From NCBI RefSeq assembly GCF_014642875.1, contig NZ_BMJC01000002.1, positions 806,001-870,000 on the forward strand: DNA of 64,000 nucleotides, given 5' to 3'. The translations under genes were made by a program, and so were the position numbers. A model generated the notes under the pieces. The model searched no databases and was not told where the DNA came from. It saw nothing but the letters and a program-made list of their open reading frames with translations. Below are positions 16,976-25,146 of this stretch, one piece after another. Each line of letters begins with the position of its first letter. The first letter of the stretch is position 1. The DNA comes from Puia dinghuensis. Lineage in GTDB: Bacteria > Bacteroidota > Bacteroidia > Chitinophagales > Chitinophagaceae.

Positions 16976-18466
16976 TTAAACCCCGAGGCTCCAGCCTTCC
17001 CGATAGCTGCGTTTTACAAACTGATTGGCGTCATCGAAGTTGGTGATCTTCATATTGGCGCCGTCCCAAAGCAACTTGATATGACGACCGGGATAGTCGA
17101 AAGCGTTGCGACCTGAAGCCGTTGTTCCGGCCGTGTCCCGGGGTTTGCGGATATCATAGCTGCGGATGGCCAGGTTGCCCATCAGGACGGCCTCGGCCAG
17201 GGGGCCGGCGACTTTGAAGTTGGAGCTGAGCTCTTTTTCCTGCTGGCTGCCATAGCCGGCGATGCAAGCCTCTACCCATGCGGTATAATGACCGGTGATA
17301 TCGGCGCCGGGGACGCGTTTGAGCGTCTGGGGCACTACGGTCTGGGCCGTACGCGAAGTCGGTAATAACTGGGGATCGCGGCCATAGGTAGCGCACATCA
17401 TCTTTCCCTTGCTGCCGATGAACAGCGTGGCATTGTCACCATCTCCAAACACCTCCTGTGGACCGAGCTCATCAGGTCTTTCGGGTTGGATGCCACCATC
17501 CATCCAATGGAGCTTTACATCGGGTTTGCCGGCGGCTCCTTTGAATTTCAAGGTAATATGAGAAGAAGGCGGACAGCTGTCCGGAAAGTAGCCACGGGAG
17601 AACTCACCGACATAGACGCTGCCGACGCTGCATTCTGCTTCATTGGGATAACCCAATTCGAGCACCTGAAAGGCGGGAGCGATGATATGACAGCCCATGT
17701 CGCCAAGCGCACCGGTGCCATAATCCCACCAGCCGCGCCAGTTGAAAGGAACGAGGTTGTCCACATAATCCTTGTAGGGGGCGGTACCCAGCCAGAGGTT
17801 CCAGTCGAGTTCGGCCGGAACGGTGGCCTTCGCCGTGGACCATTGAATACCCTGGGGCCAGACGGGCCGGTTGGTAAAACAAAAGACCTCGGTGACATCG
17901 CCGATGACCCCGGCCCGGTACCAGTCGACAAGCTGGCGGACCCCGTCACCGGAAGCGCCCTGGTTGCCCATCTGGGTCACGACCTTATATCGGGGTGCAG
18001 CCTCTGTGAGCATTCTAACCTCATAAATATCATGGGCCATGGGTTTCTGGATATACACATGCTTACCCAACTGCATCGCCGCCATCCCGATGACGGCATG
18101 CATATGGTCGGGGGTAGAAACGGAGACGGCATCGATGTGCTTGTGCTCCTTGTCCAGCATTTGCCGGTAGTCCTTGTAGTATTGTGCTTTGGGGAATTTG
18201 CCGCGGATGGTGGCTGACCGGCGATCGTCCACATCGCAAAGGAAGGCGATCTCTGCTTTGCCACTGCCGTAAAAGTTATTGATGTCGGATTCGCCTTTGC
18301 CGCCGGCGCCGATGCCGGCAATCATCAGTTTGTCACTGGGGGCAACGTAGCCCCTTCCGCCGAGGACGTGGCGGGGGACAATGTAAAGGCCTGCGGCGGC
18401 CACCAAACCATTTTTCAGGAAATTACGGCGAGAATCGTTTTGTACGGGAGTATGCTTCTTTTTCAT
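16976..18466 (-). CDS. Gfo/Idh/MocA-family oxidoreductase with Tat-type leader
   Basis: A 496-aa protein. The N-terminus carries a twin-arginine-like signal (SRRNFLKNGLVAAAGLYIV), so the enzyme is probably exported folded with its cofactor. A Rossmann domain follows (MIAGIGAGGKG near residue 50) with the family's EKP-type motif as IQKPMAHDIYE. The C-terminal half is the alpha/beta substrate domain (WRGWWDYGTGALGDMGCHI). Secreted members of this family in Bacteroidota act on sugars or glycosides, but the substrate is unknown here. It stands alone between a convergent SDR gene and a receiver gene on the same strand. Confidence 0.9.
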   Translation of the reverse strand: MKKKHTPVQNDSRRNFLKNGLVAAAGLYIVPRHVLGGRGYVAPSDKLMIAGIGAGGKGESDINNFYGSGKAEIAFLCDVDDRRSATIRGKFPKAQYYKDYRQMLDKEHKHIDAVSVSTPDHMHAVIGMAAMQLGKHVYIQKPMAHDIYEVRMLTEAAPRYKVVTQMGNQGASGDGVRQLVDWYRAGVIGDVTEVFCFTNRPVWPQGIQWSTAKATVPAELDWNLWLGTAPYKDYVDNLVPFNWRGWWDYGTGALGDMGCHIIAPAFQVLELGYPNEAECSVGSVYVGEFSRGYFPDSCPPSSHITLKFKGAAGKPDVKLHWMDGGIQPERPDELGPQEVFGDGDNATLFIGSKGKMMCATYGRDPQLLPTSRTAQTVVPQTLKRVPGADITGHYTAWVEACIAGYGSQQEKELSSNFKVAGPLAEAVLMGNLAIRSYDIRKPRDTAGTTASGRNAFDYPGRHIKLLWDGANMKITNFDDANQFVKRSYREGWSLGV

Positions 18467-18520
18467 CGCAAGGGCCGTTTTTAGTTTTGAATGGTACCGG
18501 CCCTGCTAAATGTAAGACAT

Positions 18521-18919
18521 TCAATTATCTTTTGACGGGATGGCCAGATATTTCTTTCCGGATAATATCTGTCTGACGGCCCAGATGAGCTCATCCGGTG
18601 CAGCATCCTTCCCCAGGTAGCCGGCGGCGCCCGACTGCAGGGCGCGGAAAGCGTAATGTTCTTTTGTATAAAGGCTCAGGATCAGTACGGGCAGGGAAGG
18701 ATAGAGCTGACGAATCTGTTGCAGGGCTTCCCACCCACCCCTGTCGGGACCGGGGAGATCGGAAATGATCATATCCCAGGGACTATCTTTTAATTTGTCG
18801 GTCCACTCCTCCCCTTCCTCGAGCTCCTCGATCTCTGCGTTGGGATAAGCCTGGGTCAATATCTGTCTAACCCCTTTTCTGATGATCGTAAAATCATCAG
18901 CTAGTAGAATCCTGATCAT
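18521..18919 (-). CDS. Receiver-only response regulator, NarL-like
   Basis: 132 aa, essentially one receiver domain: DD at residues 8-9, phospho-acceptor Asp54 in MIISDLPGPDRGG, switch Ser in LILSLYTKE, Lys near 104 in GYLGKDAAPDEL. The sequence resembles the receiver of NarL/FixJ-type regulators, whose usual length is about 210 aa. No LuxR-type HTH follows in any frame before the next gene 54 bp away, so it is either a true single-domain regulator or a truncated one. The usual MPG after the Asp loop is LPG with an extra residue. The start is flanked by one arm of a 14-bp inverted repeat. Confidence 0.85.
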   Translation of the reverse strand: MIRILLADDFTIIRKGVRQILTQAYPNAEIEELEEGEEWTDKLKDSPWDMIISDLPGPDRGGWEALQQIRQLYPSLPVLILSLYTKEHYAFRALQSGAAGYLGKDAAPDELIWAVRQILSGKKYLAIPSKDN

Positions 18920-18924
18920 AGTTA

Positions 18925-19023
18925 CTTGTCGTTAAGTTAGCGAATAGAGTAAGACAGGTCGATATTCAAGGATGTTATGGTGCTACGGAGAAGACCTAAC
19001 CGGCATTCAAACTTAACGACAAG
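18925..19023. repeat. 14-bp perfect inverted repeat, 71-bp spacing
   Basis: CTTGTCGTTAAGTT at 18925-18938 and AACTTAACGACAAG at 19010-19023 are perfect complements. The inner arm lies 5 bp ahead of the start codon of the receiver gene. A transcript starting upstream of 19023 could therefore fold the region just before the start codon into a stem. It could instead be a pair of operator half-sites. Confidence 0.6.
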
Positions 19024-19051
19024 ATAAAGGGAATTAATTAGAAATCAACGG

Positions 19052-19083
19052 GTATGGAGTAAGTGAAAACACTTACTCCATAC
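19052..19083 (-). terminator. 14-bp perfect hairpin after the ECF operon
   Basis: GTATGGAGTAAGTG / CACTTACTCCATAC with a 4-nt A/T loop starts about 30 bp after the stop codon of the last DUF4252 gene. It lacks a T run on either strand. It may be a 3'-end stabilising hairpin or a factor-dependent end rather than a classical terminator. Confidence 0.5.
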
Positions 19084-19113
19084 AATTCTTGACTATTATC
19101 AAAGTAGTACTAC

Positions 19114-19572
19114 CTATTCACTGTCGTGTTGCTGCAAGGCAGCTTCTATCCGGGCTTTATCTTCCTCGGTGAAGTGTCCACGAAGATGGAAGAAAAGGCC
19201 GCTGTCGTCATCACCAACGATGAGGCAGACCATGTCTTCGACGTTGTCCTTGCCATCGAGCGAAAGGAGCTGAATCCTACCCTTTCCCTTGCGAATGGAG
19301 AACCATTCCTCGAAGTGATCGGCCCGGAGGGATTGTTCGAGATCGCGGAATTCCCGGGCGGCGTCGGGATTCTTCTTTCCATCGATGATGAGGCAATGAA
19401 GCGTGTTTATCTTATTACCGGAGCAACTGATGTTTAACAGGAGCCCGGGGTCTACCGGCAACTGCTGGCCGTTGCTGTTGTAATGCTGGAAGAATTTGTC
19501 CAGGTGTGTTGGCTGGGCGCAGGCTGCGAATGTGAGCAGGAGGCACAAGGCCGGGAGAAGGAGGGATTTCAT
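19114..19572 (-). CDS. DUF4252-type lipoprotein
   Basis: 152 aa with a hydrophobic leader ending FAAC, so probably a lipoprotein. The remainder resembles DUF4252 proteins, a family of unknown function common in Bacteroidota: FHLRGHFTEEDKARIE near the end, and conserved beta strands such as RIQLLSLDGKDNVEDMVCLIV. It is the last gene of the ECF sigma operon, one base after the stop of the paralogue upstream. It is probably an envelope protein produced under that sigma factor. Confidence 0.8.
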   Translation of the reverse strand: MKSLLLPALCLLLTFAACAQPTHLDKFFQHYNSNGQQLPVDPGLLLNISCSGNKINTLHCLIIDGKKNPDAAREFRDLEQSLRADHFEEWFSIRKGKGRIQLLSLDGKDNVEDMVCLIVGDDDSGLFFHLRGHFTEEDKARIEAALQQHDSE

Positions 19573-19573
19573 G

Positions 19574-20083
19574 TTATTTTCGTTTTGCGTTCTTTAAGTT
19601 TTCCATTCCTTTTATATCCATGTCAGTGGCGAGCCGGGACAGCTTGTCGAGATCGATGTCGCCGACAAAGCTCATGAGGGTGAACCCGTCCTCGTCGGCG
19701 GCGATCATGAGCAATTCGTGGATAGTATTGCCGGTCGCCCTGATCATAAAGTGAAAATTGTCGTTGCTGTTGCGCACGGTGATCAGGTCTTCATATTCTT
19801 TTCGGTCGATGTGGGTAAGGGCTTCTTTATAGAATAGCGCCGGGGTGGTCGGGGTGCTGAGGACGCGAAAGCTTTGGAGCCGGGAGATGGTTTGTTTCAG
19901 ATCGGAAGGGATGGTATCCCAGTCGATCTTTGACATCAGGCGGAACATCCTTGGGCTGACCGAAACGACGGAAAAGCGGGAATCGTCGAGATATTTTCCA
20001 AAGAATCTGCCGATGGCGTCGTCCTGGGCAAAGACGCCGGTTGCGGTTAGCAGGAGGAAGAGTATGAATGCGATTTTTTTCAT
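19574..20083 (-). CDS. DUF4252-type exported protein
   Basis: 169 aa with a signal peptide ending GVFAQ and no lipobox. The core shows DUF4252 features: DSRFSVVSVSPRMFRLM near the start, YEDLITVRNSNDNFHFMIR, and MSFVGDIDLDKLSRLA. It is distantly similar to the lipoprotein encoded next. Its start overlaps the anti-sigma gene's stop by 4 bp, so it is part of the ECF transcript. The function of the family is unknown; its recurrent place behind ECF/anti-sigma pairs suggests envelope stress or sensing. Confidence 0.82.
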   Translation of the reverse strand: MKKIAFILFLLLTATGVFAQDDAIGRFFGKYLDDSRFSVVSVSPRMFRLMSKIDWDTIPSDLKQTISRLQSFRVLSTPTTPALFYKEALTHIDRKEYEDLITVRNSNDNFHFMIRATGNTIHELLMIAADEDGFTLMSFVGDIDLDKLSRLATDMDIKGMENLKNAKRK

Positions 20084-20625
20084 TTTCCAGTTATTTGTTT
20101 GCGGCCTTCGTTGAGGTGGACGGAAGCCACCAGCAGGGCATGACGAATGGCGGTGAGGGCCTGTTGAGGGTCGTTGTATGTATCTTTTATGACGGCTACG
20201 GAAAGGGCGGCGGCAGGGGTATCGGTGGAGACAATGGCATTCTTCGCTACAACGGCGGAGGGTGAAGGCGGCTCCGGTCGCAGCAGGAAAAGACCGATGA
20301 CAAGGATACAGACCGACGCGGCCGCGGCGATCAGCCCTCCGTGAAAATGCCGGATGGGCCGGAGAGGCTGGCCGGGTTGCAGCGGCTCGCCGGGTTGGAG
20401 GGGCTGGCTGGCCGTAATAGCTTGCAGGATACGGACTTCGAAATCTTCGCCCGGGCTTATCCGCGACTCTTCATCAAAGTACGCAAAAAGGGCGCGGTAG
20501 GGCTCGAGCTCAGGGTCCGCATCAGGATTATCACTGAACCAGGCTGCAAGCGCCCTTTCCTCTTCTACCGTCGTCTCTGCCTGCCAGTATTTTTCGAGCA
20601 GGGCTTTTACGGTTGCTTTTTCCAT
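20080..20625 (-). CDS. Probable membrane anti-sigma factor
   Basis: 181 aa. The N-terminal about 70 residues are acidic and helical (LLEKYWQAETTVEEERALAAWF), as in cytoplasmic sigma-binding domains of Bacteroidota. A Pro/Gln-rich repeat (SQPLQPGEPLQPGQPLRP) leads to one membrane helix (residues about 97-115). The C-terminal about 65 residues should be periplasmic. It overlaps the ECF sigma gene by 19 bp, the usual arrangement for a cognate anti-sigma factor. No zinc-binding HxxxCxxC motif is present, so the class is unclear. Confidence 0.75.
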   Translation of the reverse strand: MEKATVKALLEKYWQAETTVEEERALAAWFSDNPDADPELEPYRALFAYFDEESRISPGEDFEVRILQAITASQPLQPGEPLQPGQPLRPIRHFHGGLIAAAASVCILVIGLFLLRPEPPSPSAVVAKNAIVSTDTPAAALSVAVIKDTYNDPQQALTAIRHALLVASVHLNEGRKQITGK

Positions 20626-21125
20626 CTTTCCTCCTGTTTTGTGATCGTTTGCTTTATCGCGTTGCGGCCCCTGAACAGGTTGATCTTTACCTGGGGGAGC
20701 GACATGTCCAGCACTTCCGCGATCTCGTTATAGCTGAACCCTTCCATTTCCCGCAGGCGAAGCACCTGCTGTTGTTGTTGGGGCAGGGCGTCCATACATC
20801 GCCGTATCCGTTGGATCATTTCTTTATTGGTGATCTTCTCATAAGGGTCCTGGTCGGCGCTGCTTACTGTCCCCGCCCATCCTTCCTGCACCGTCGCGAC
20901 CTTACGGCGCCGGAGCCTGTCCAGACAGTTGTTTCGGGTGGCCGTCATACAATAAGCCTCGATGCTGTGCCACTGCGGCCACTCCGCCCTTTTTGCCCAA
21001 ACGCCCGCCATGACGTCCTGTACGGCGTCCTCCGCTTCCTGGATGTTCTGAAGCAGTCGGAAAGCAAAGCGGAAAAGCTTGTCTTTCATGGGCAAAATTT
21101 GCCGTTTGAACACTTCTAGTGACAT
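20607..21125 (-). CDS. ECF-type RNA polymerase sigma factor
   Basis: 172 aa. Sigma region 2 spans about residues 10-80 (LFRFAFRLLQNIQEAEDAVQDVMAGVW, then ATRNNCLDRLRRRK). Region 4 spans about residues 110-165 (DALPQQQQQVLRLREMEGFSYNEIAEVLDMS, then VKINLFRGRNAIK). It is the first gene of a four-gene transcript with an anti-sigma factor and two DUF4252 proteins. It probably drives its own operon; a TTACTGT / ACAGTAA inverted repeat lies upstream between it and the divergent amidase gene. Confidence 0.95.
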   Translation of the reverse strand: MSLEVFKRQILPMKDKLFRFAFRLLQNIQEAEDAVQDVMAGVWAKRAEWPQWHSIEAYCMTATRNNCLDRLRRRKVATVQEGWAGTVSSADQDPYEKITNKEMIQRIRRCMDALPQQQQQVLRLREMEGFSYNEIAEVLDMSLPQVKINLFRGRNAIKQTITKQEERWKKQP

Positions 21126-21176
21126 TACTGTGAAAATGACGGAAGAAAAAGGCTAATGTTACAGTAAATTCACCGT

Positions 21177-22856
21177 ATGTCGTTTAAAATTGTTCTTCCG
21201 GCCCTCCTGCTGACGGTTTTGGCCGGCCCGCTGGTTGCACAGCCTCCCGGCATGGTGTCCACACAGGATTCTGCCGGTATCGGCCTTCCGGAGCTGATGG
21301 CCGCCGAAAAGCTGTTCGACCTCCGGTTCACCCCGGTAAAGCGGGATTCCATCCTTAGCGGGCTGATCGATAACCTGCACTTTTACCAGTATCTGCATGC
21401 ACATCCCCTTTATAATGATGTCCCGTTGTCGATGTCTTTCGACCCGCTGCTGCCGGGCACAGCGTACGATAGGAGGCAGAATCCGCTGCACTGGGATATT
21501 CCCGGGGAGGTGAGTCTGCCGGCCAACCGGAATGATCTCGCCTACTATTCCATCCCTGAGCTAGCCAGCCTTTTGCGGCGGCGGAAGATCACCAGCGTCG
21601 AGCTGACCCAATTCTTTATCGAGCGGCTGAAGAAATACGGCTCCATACTCCATTGCGTCATCCAGCTGACGGAGGACAGCGCCCTGGCCCAGGCGCGTTG
21701 GGCGGATGCGCAGTTTGCCAAAGGCGTCTACCGGAGCCCGCTGCAAGGCATTCCCTATGGTATCAAAGACCTTTTTGCGGTGAAGGGTACGAATACCACC
21801 TGGGGGACGCCGCCTTACAAGGACCAGGTTATCGATGCCAATGCCTATGTGGCCGAACGGCTTGACGATGCCGGGGCTGTGCTGGTGGCAAAGCTGTCCC
21901 TTGGAGAGCTGGCCATGGATGATGTCTGGTTTGGAGGACTGACCAGAAATCCCTGGAATTTAGCCGTTGGGTCGGGCGGCAGTAGCGCGGGGTCGGCTGC
22001 CGCTACGGCTGCGGGACTGGTACCCTTTGCCATTGGGACGGAGACTTACGGCTCCATTGTCGACCCTTCGATGCGCTGTGGCGCAACGGGACTACGACCT
22101 ACTTTCGGCAGTATCGCGCGGACAGGATGTATGGCGCTTTGCTGGAGTTCGGACAAGGTGGGGCCCATCTGCCGCAGCGCGGAAGATGCGGCTATCGTCT
22201 TTGCCTATATTCACGGGGGTGATAGCGTGGATGCCTCATCGCGTTTCATGCCCTTCAATTACACCGGGAAGGTGGATGTTACCCGACTAAAGGTGGCGTA
22301 TACCCGAAATTATATCGATACCCTGCCGGACGACAGCCCGGCGAAGCAGACCCTGCTGATCCTGCGAAAGATGGGGGTCAAATTGATCGCGGTGGATTTT
22401 CCGGACGATCTGCGCGGTAATGACATCCTTACGCTCATCATCGGGGTCGAATCGGCGGCGGCCTTTGACAAGCTGACGCGCACCAACCAGGATGATGAGA
22501 TGGTACAGCAGAACAAAGACCGCTGGCCGAATGTCTTCCGGACGGCCCGATTTGTACCGGCCGTGGAATATGTCAATGCCTGCCGGATGCGGACGGCCAT
22601 CCGGCAGAAGGTAGATCCCTTTATCAGCCAGTACGATATCATCATTGCGCCACCCGAGACGGGAGATCAGTTGGCGATCACCAACCTGACAGGACATCCT
22701 TCGGTGACGTTGCCGGTAGGCTACCGGCCGGATGGGACACCGGGGAGCATATCTTTCATCGGCCAGTTATATGGGGAGGCGCGGCTGCTGGCGTTTGCAA
22801 AGGCCTTCCAGGATGCTACACCCTATAATAAGCAGCACCCGAAAGGATTTGAGTGA
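21177..22856 (+). CDS. Exported amidase-signature family hydrolase
   Basis: 559 aa with a signal peptide ending PLVAQ, so probably periplasmic. The amidase-signature core starts near residue 125 (YYSIPELASLLRRRKITSVELTQFFIERL). Catalytic residues: Lys197 in GIPYGIKDLF, the Gly/Ser loop GSGGSSAGSAAATAAG (residues 265-280) supplying the cis-Ser, and nucleophile Ser293 in GTETYGSIVDPS. The usual GTDTGGSIRxP is altered here (Y for G, V for R), which may affect specificity. Members cleave C-N bonds of various amides; the substrate is unknown. Its 3' end overlaps the convergent SRPBCC gene by 41 bp. Confidence 0.9.
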   Translation: MSFKIVLPALLLTVLAGPLVAQPPGMVSTQDSAGIGLPELMAAEKLFDLRFTPVKRDSILSGLIDNLHFYQYLHAHPLYNDVPLSMSFDPLLPGTAYDRRQNPLHWDIPGEVSLPANRNDLAYYSIPELASLLRRRKITSVELTQFFIERLKKYGSILHCVIQLTEDSALAQARWADAQFAKGVYRSPLQGIPYGIKDLFAVKGTNTTWGTPPYKDQVIDANAYVAERLDDAGAVLVAKLSLGELAMDDVWFGGLTRNPWNLAVGSGGSSAGSAAATAAGLVPFAIGTETYGSIVDPSMRCGATGLRPTFGSIARTGCMALCWSSDKVGPICRSAEDAAIVFAYIHGGDSVDASSRFMPFNYTGKVDVTRLKVAYTRNYIDTLPDDSPAKQTLLILRKMGVKLIAVDFPDDLRGNDILTLIIGVESAAAFDKLTRTNQDDEMVQQNKDRWPNVFRTARFVPAVEYVNACRMRTAIRQKVDPFISQYDIIIAPPETGDQLAITNLTGHPSVTLPVGYRPDGTPGSISFIGQLYGEARLLAFAKAFQDATPYNKQHPKGFE

Positions 22857-23775
22857 GCTTCGTGAAGAAGTACGTCCAGCCTTCGACGAAGTTCTGCCGC
22901 GCGTAGTCGGCGCCGGCGTGCGCAATCCTTTCCAGCCCTTCGTGTGTCAGCCGCAAGCGGGTCTTTTCGCCTTCGGGGAACAGTTCCCAGGTGACAAAGG
23001 TGATGCCATTCGTATTTTGAAACCGGAAGGAATAGGTCAGCCGCCGCTGGTCGATGACCTCCGTCACGCGGCAAAAATGAACATAGCGTTTGCCGTTGTT
23101 CATTGCGACAAGCGTGAACTCATAACCCTCCTCGGGTTCGAAACCATCGATGGACATAAACCAGTCCCGTATCTGGTCCCTGACGGTGAGGGCCTTCCAT
23201 ACGCAGTCCACGGGCGCATCGAAGACCCTTTCCATGACAAAGGAGGAGGGTGCTGGTGTATCTAACAATGGGAGGGCTGCTTTGTAGCGCGCGGCCGCGT
23301 CGCGGGAGATGCTTTCCCATATGGCAACTATGGCGACGGGACTGGCCGGTAGTTCGTCGTGGTTGAGCACGCGCCGCAACATATCGAGATGATAGTGCCA
23401 GCCCGTGGCCGCTCCCTCCAACTGCGACGCCATGACGCCACTGTGGGTAAAGACAAGGCGGCAGCGCCCCTCGCCTTCGGTGAGCAATTCCCAGCGGACG
23501 ATGCTGCCTTCATACCAGACATATTCCAGCAGGGCATTCTTTTTCCAGTTGAGGATCTTCCCGCCCATTGTGCCGCCAGTCAGCTGCAGGGTGATGGTGT
23601 CGCCTTCGATGGTGACGGGCGCCAGCCATTTTGCCAATGCCCCGGGATCGGTCAGCGCTTTCCAGACGACGGATGTGGGATGGTTGAGAATGCGTTCGAA
23701 CCGAACGCCGAAGACATTACCCTTACGGAAGAAGGTTCCGTCGAGGTGGGAGAGCGTGAAGTTCTTTTCCGGCAT
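22816..23775 (-). CDS. Tandem SRPBCC (AHSA1-like) domain protein
   Basis: 319 aa made of two START-like AHSA1 domains, about residues 20-160 (FERILNHPTSVVWKALTDPGALAKWLAP) and 175-310 (MERVFDAPVDCVWKALTVRDQIRDWFM). Such domains hold hydrophobic ligands; in Bacteroidota these proteins are common, often regulated by ArsR/MarR-type repressors, and have no settled function. No regulator gene sits beside it. The promoter region contains a perfect 16-bp palindrome between the -33 and -7 elements and a second partial copy 24 bp downstream, so tight repression is likely. The 3' end overlaps the amidase gene by 41 bp. Confidence 0.88.
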   Translation of the reverse strand: MPEKNFTLSHLDGTFFRKGNVFGVRFERILNHPTSVVWKALTDPGALAKWLAPVTIEGDTITLQLTGGTMGGKILNWKKNALLEYVWYEGSIVRWELLTEGEGRCRLVFTHSGVMASQLEGAATGWHYHLDMLRRVLNHDELPASPVAIVAIWESISRDAAARYKAALPLLDTPAPSSFVMERVFDAPVDCVWKALTVRDQIRDWFMSIDGFEPEEGYEFTLVAMNNGKRYVHFCRVTEVIDQRRLTYSFRFQNTNGITFVTWELFPEGEKTRLRLTHEGLERIAHAGADYARQNFVEGWTYFFTKLTQILSGAAYYRV

Positions 23776-23796
23776 AACAGCGATTTTTACATAAAT

Positions 23797-23843
23797 AGGA
23801 AACCTTTTCGTTGCAAATATAGGAAACCTTTTGGTTTCACAAA
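23797..23843 (-). promoter_or_regulatory. Promoter with palindromic operator for the SRPBCC gene
   Basis: On the minus strand, TTTG (23843-23840), an 18-bp spacer and TATATTTG (23821-23814) match the Bacteroidota promoter pattern without a mismatch. The spacer is filled by the palindrome GAAACCTTTTGGTTTC (plus strand 23823-23838). The sequence AGGAAACCTTTT at 23821-23832 recurs at 23797-23808, a 24-bp period, over the expected transcription start. Both would block polymerase if bound. Confidence 0.75.
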
Positions 23844-23854
23844 AAAAATTGCAA

Positions 23855-24466
23855 CTACATCTTTCCCATCATTTTTTCACATTTCTCGGCTTCGTCGAGG
23901 TGGTGTTGTAAGGTGTGTACCGTGGCATCGGCGAAAGCCCGGATATCGGCATCGGAGCCATTCTTCGATTCATCGTTGAAGAGGATGAGGGCTTTTTTGT
24001 GGTCGGCGACCATCATTTTGAGGTAGGCCTTGTCGAAGTCTTTCCCGGTTTTCTTTTGCAAGGCGGCAATATCCTCCTGACTCTCCCGCGAGATGTCGGC
24101 GGGCAGGGTAAGATTTTTCTTTGCCGCAATGGCCTTTAGCTTATCGGCGACTTCCGTATGGTCTTTTATGATCATGGCGGCATATTCCTTTACGTCTGCC
24201 TCACGGCCATTTTGCCGGGCCGTTTTGGCGGCCTCGATCTCGGTCATTCCTGCGTTGGCGGCGTCAACGGCAAATTTCTGGTCGGTCTGCGATACGGAGG
24301 GGGGCACAGACGCCATTTTTGAAGTTGCATCCCTGGTACTATCGATTTTTGCTGCGTTGGAGTCCTTTGCGGCCTCGATGGGATTCGATGAGCTGTTGCC
24401 GCCACAACCGAAGCTGACAAAAGCGGTGACTGCGCCAATGACTACATACGTTGACATGTTTTTCAT
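23855..24466 (-). CDS. DUF4142 lipoprotein
   Basis: 203 aa. The leader ends VSFGCGG, giving a probable lipidated Cys21. After a Ser/Lys-rich linker, a DUF4142 ferritin-like four-helix domain covers about residues 62-200 (DQKFAVDAANAGMTEIEAAKTA, YAAMIIKDHTEVADKLKAIA, VADHKKALILFNDESKNG). Repeated His/Asp/Glu positions could bind metal, but this is not proven for the family. Proteins of this group are often induced by stress. The stop lies only 12 bp from the SRPBCC promoter. Confidence 0.88.
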   Translation of the reverse strand: MKNMSTYVVIGAVTAFVSFGCGGNSSSNPIEAAKDSNAAKIDSTRDATSKMASVPPSVSQTDQKFAVDAANAGMTEIEAAKTARQNGREADVKEYAAMIIKDHTEVADKLKAIAAKKNLTLPADISRESQEDIAALQKKTGKDFDKAYLKMMVADHKKALILFNDESKNGSDADIRAFADATVHTLQHHLDEAEKCEKMMGKM

Positions 24467-24621
24467 ACACGGCTATTTTGCATTTGAAAGAATTGTCATC
24501 CAGATGGATTCAATTCCTATGCCATGAGCGCTTGAAAAACAGGGATATCGGGAGGAATTGGTCAGTGAAGAAAGGTGGGGTACGATCGGAAGGAAGAAGT
24601 ACGATCAACGGAGGGTGACGG

Positions 24622-25146
24622 TCAGGCTACCGGGGTATAAGAGAAAGAAGACACCGGGGCATCGGCAAGATAGTAGGGTTTGTAACCCGGGCGGGTATTG
24701 AACATCCAGGTGTGCAGCTGATTGCGGAGATCGCGCCACCAGCCGGCGTGCATCGAGGAGTTGGCATGCTCGAAATAATCCGCCTTCCCCATCTTTACCC
24801 TGATGAGGACAAGATGGTCGCCGGTGAGCTGACGGATGTCTTCGTGCACCAGGCCGTTGATCTCTTCCGGATCGGTGACGATAAAAGCCTTGCCGGAGAC
24901 ATGGAGGAAGAACTCTTTTCCTTTGCGGAAAAACTCCAGTCTTGCGGGGAACTCCTGGTCGAATTCGTGTAAGGCCTGTTGCGGCCGGGGGACAAAAAAC
25001 CACATTTGTCCCAATTCGTCCACTTTCAATACCGACACTATGGTGGTTGTGATGCGTAGCAAAGAGGTGTTCTGGCTAAAGAAAAGAGCATTCTTCAGAT
25101 CTCTGATCTTTTCCTGTAAAAAGTGCAAATCCGATTGAGGCAACAT
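24622..25146 (-). CDS. Pyridoxamine 5'-phosphate oxidase-like protein
   Basis: About 174 aa from ATG 25146, similar in size and strand order to the FMN-binding 'general stress protein 26' branch of the PPOX family: TTTIVSVLKVDELGQMWFFVPRP, FPARLEFFRKGKEFFLHVSGKAFIV and VLIRVKMGKADYFEH. The frame continues upstream to 25335, but that part is compositionally unlike protein and the AT-rich stretch before ATG 25146 looks like a leader. It may bind flavin and reduce small molecules; the substrate is unknown. Confidence 0.8.
   Translation of the reverse strand: MLPQSDLHFLQEKIRDLKNALFFSQNTSLLRITTTIVSVLKVDELGQMWFFVPRPQQALHEFDQEFPARLEFFRKGKEFFLHVSGKAFIVTDPEEINGLVHEDIRQLTGDHLVLIRVKMGKADYFEHANSSMHAGWWRDLRNQLHTWMFNTRPGYKPYYLADAPVSSFSYTPVA

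Noticed and set aside
22732-23265. Long plus-strand frame running into the SRPBCC gene
   Set aside because: It is out of frame with the amidase and antisense to a clear tandem AHSA1 protein.
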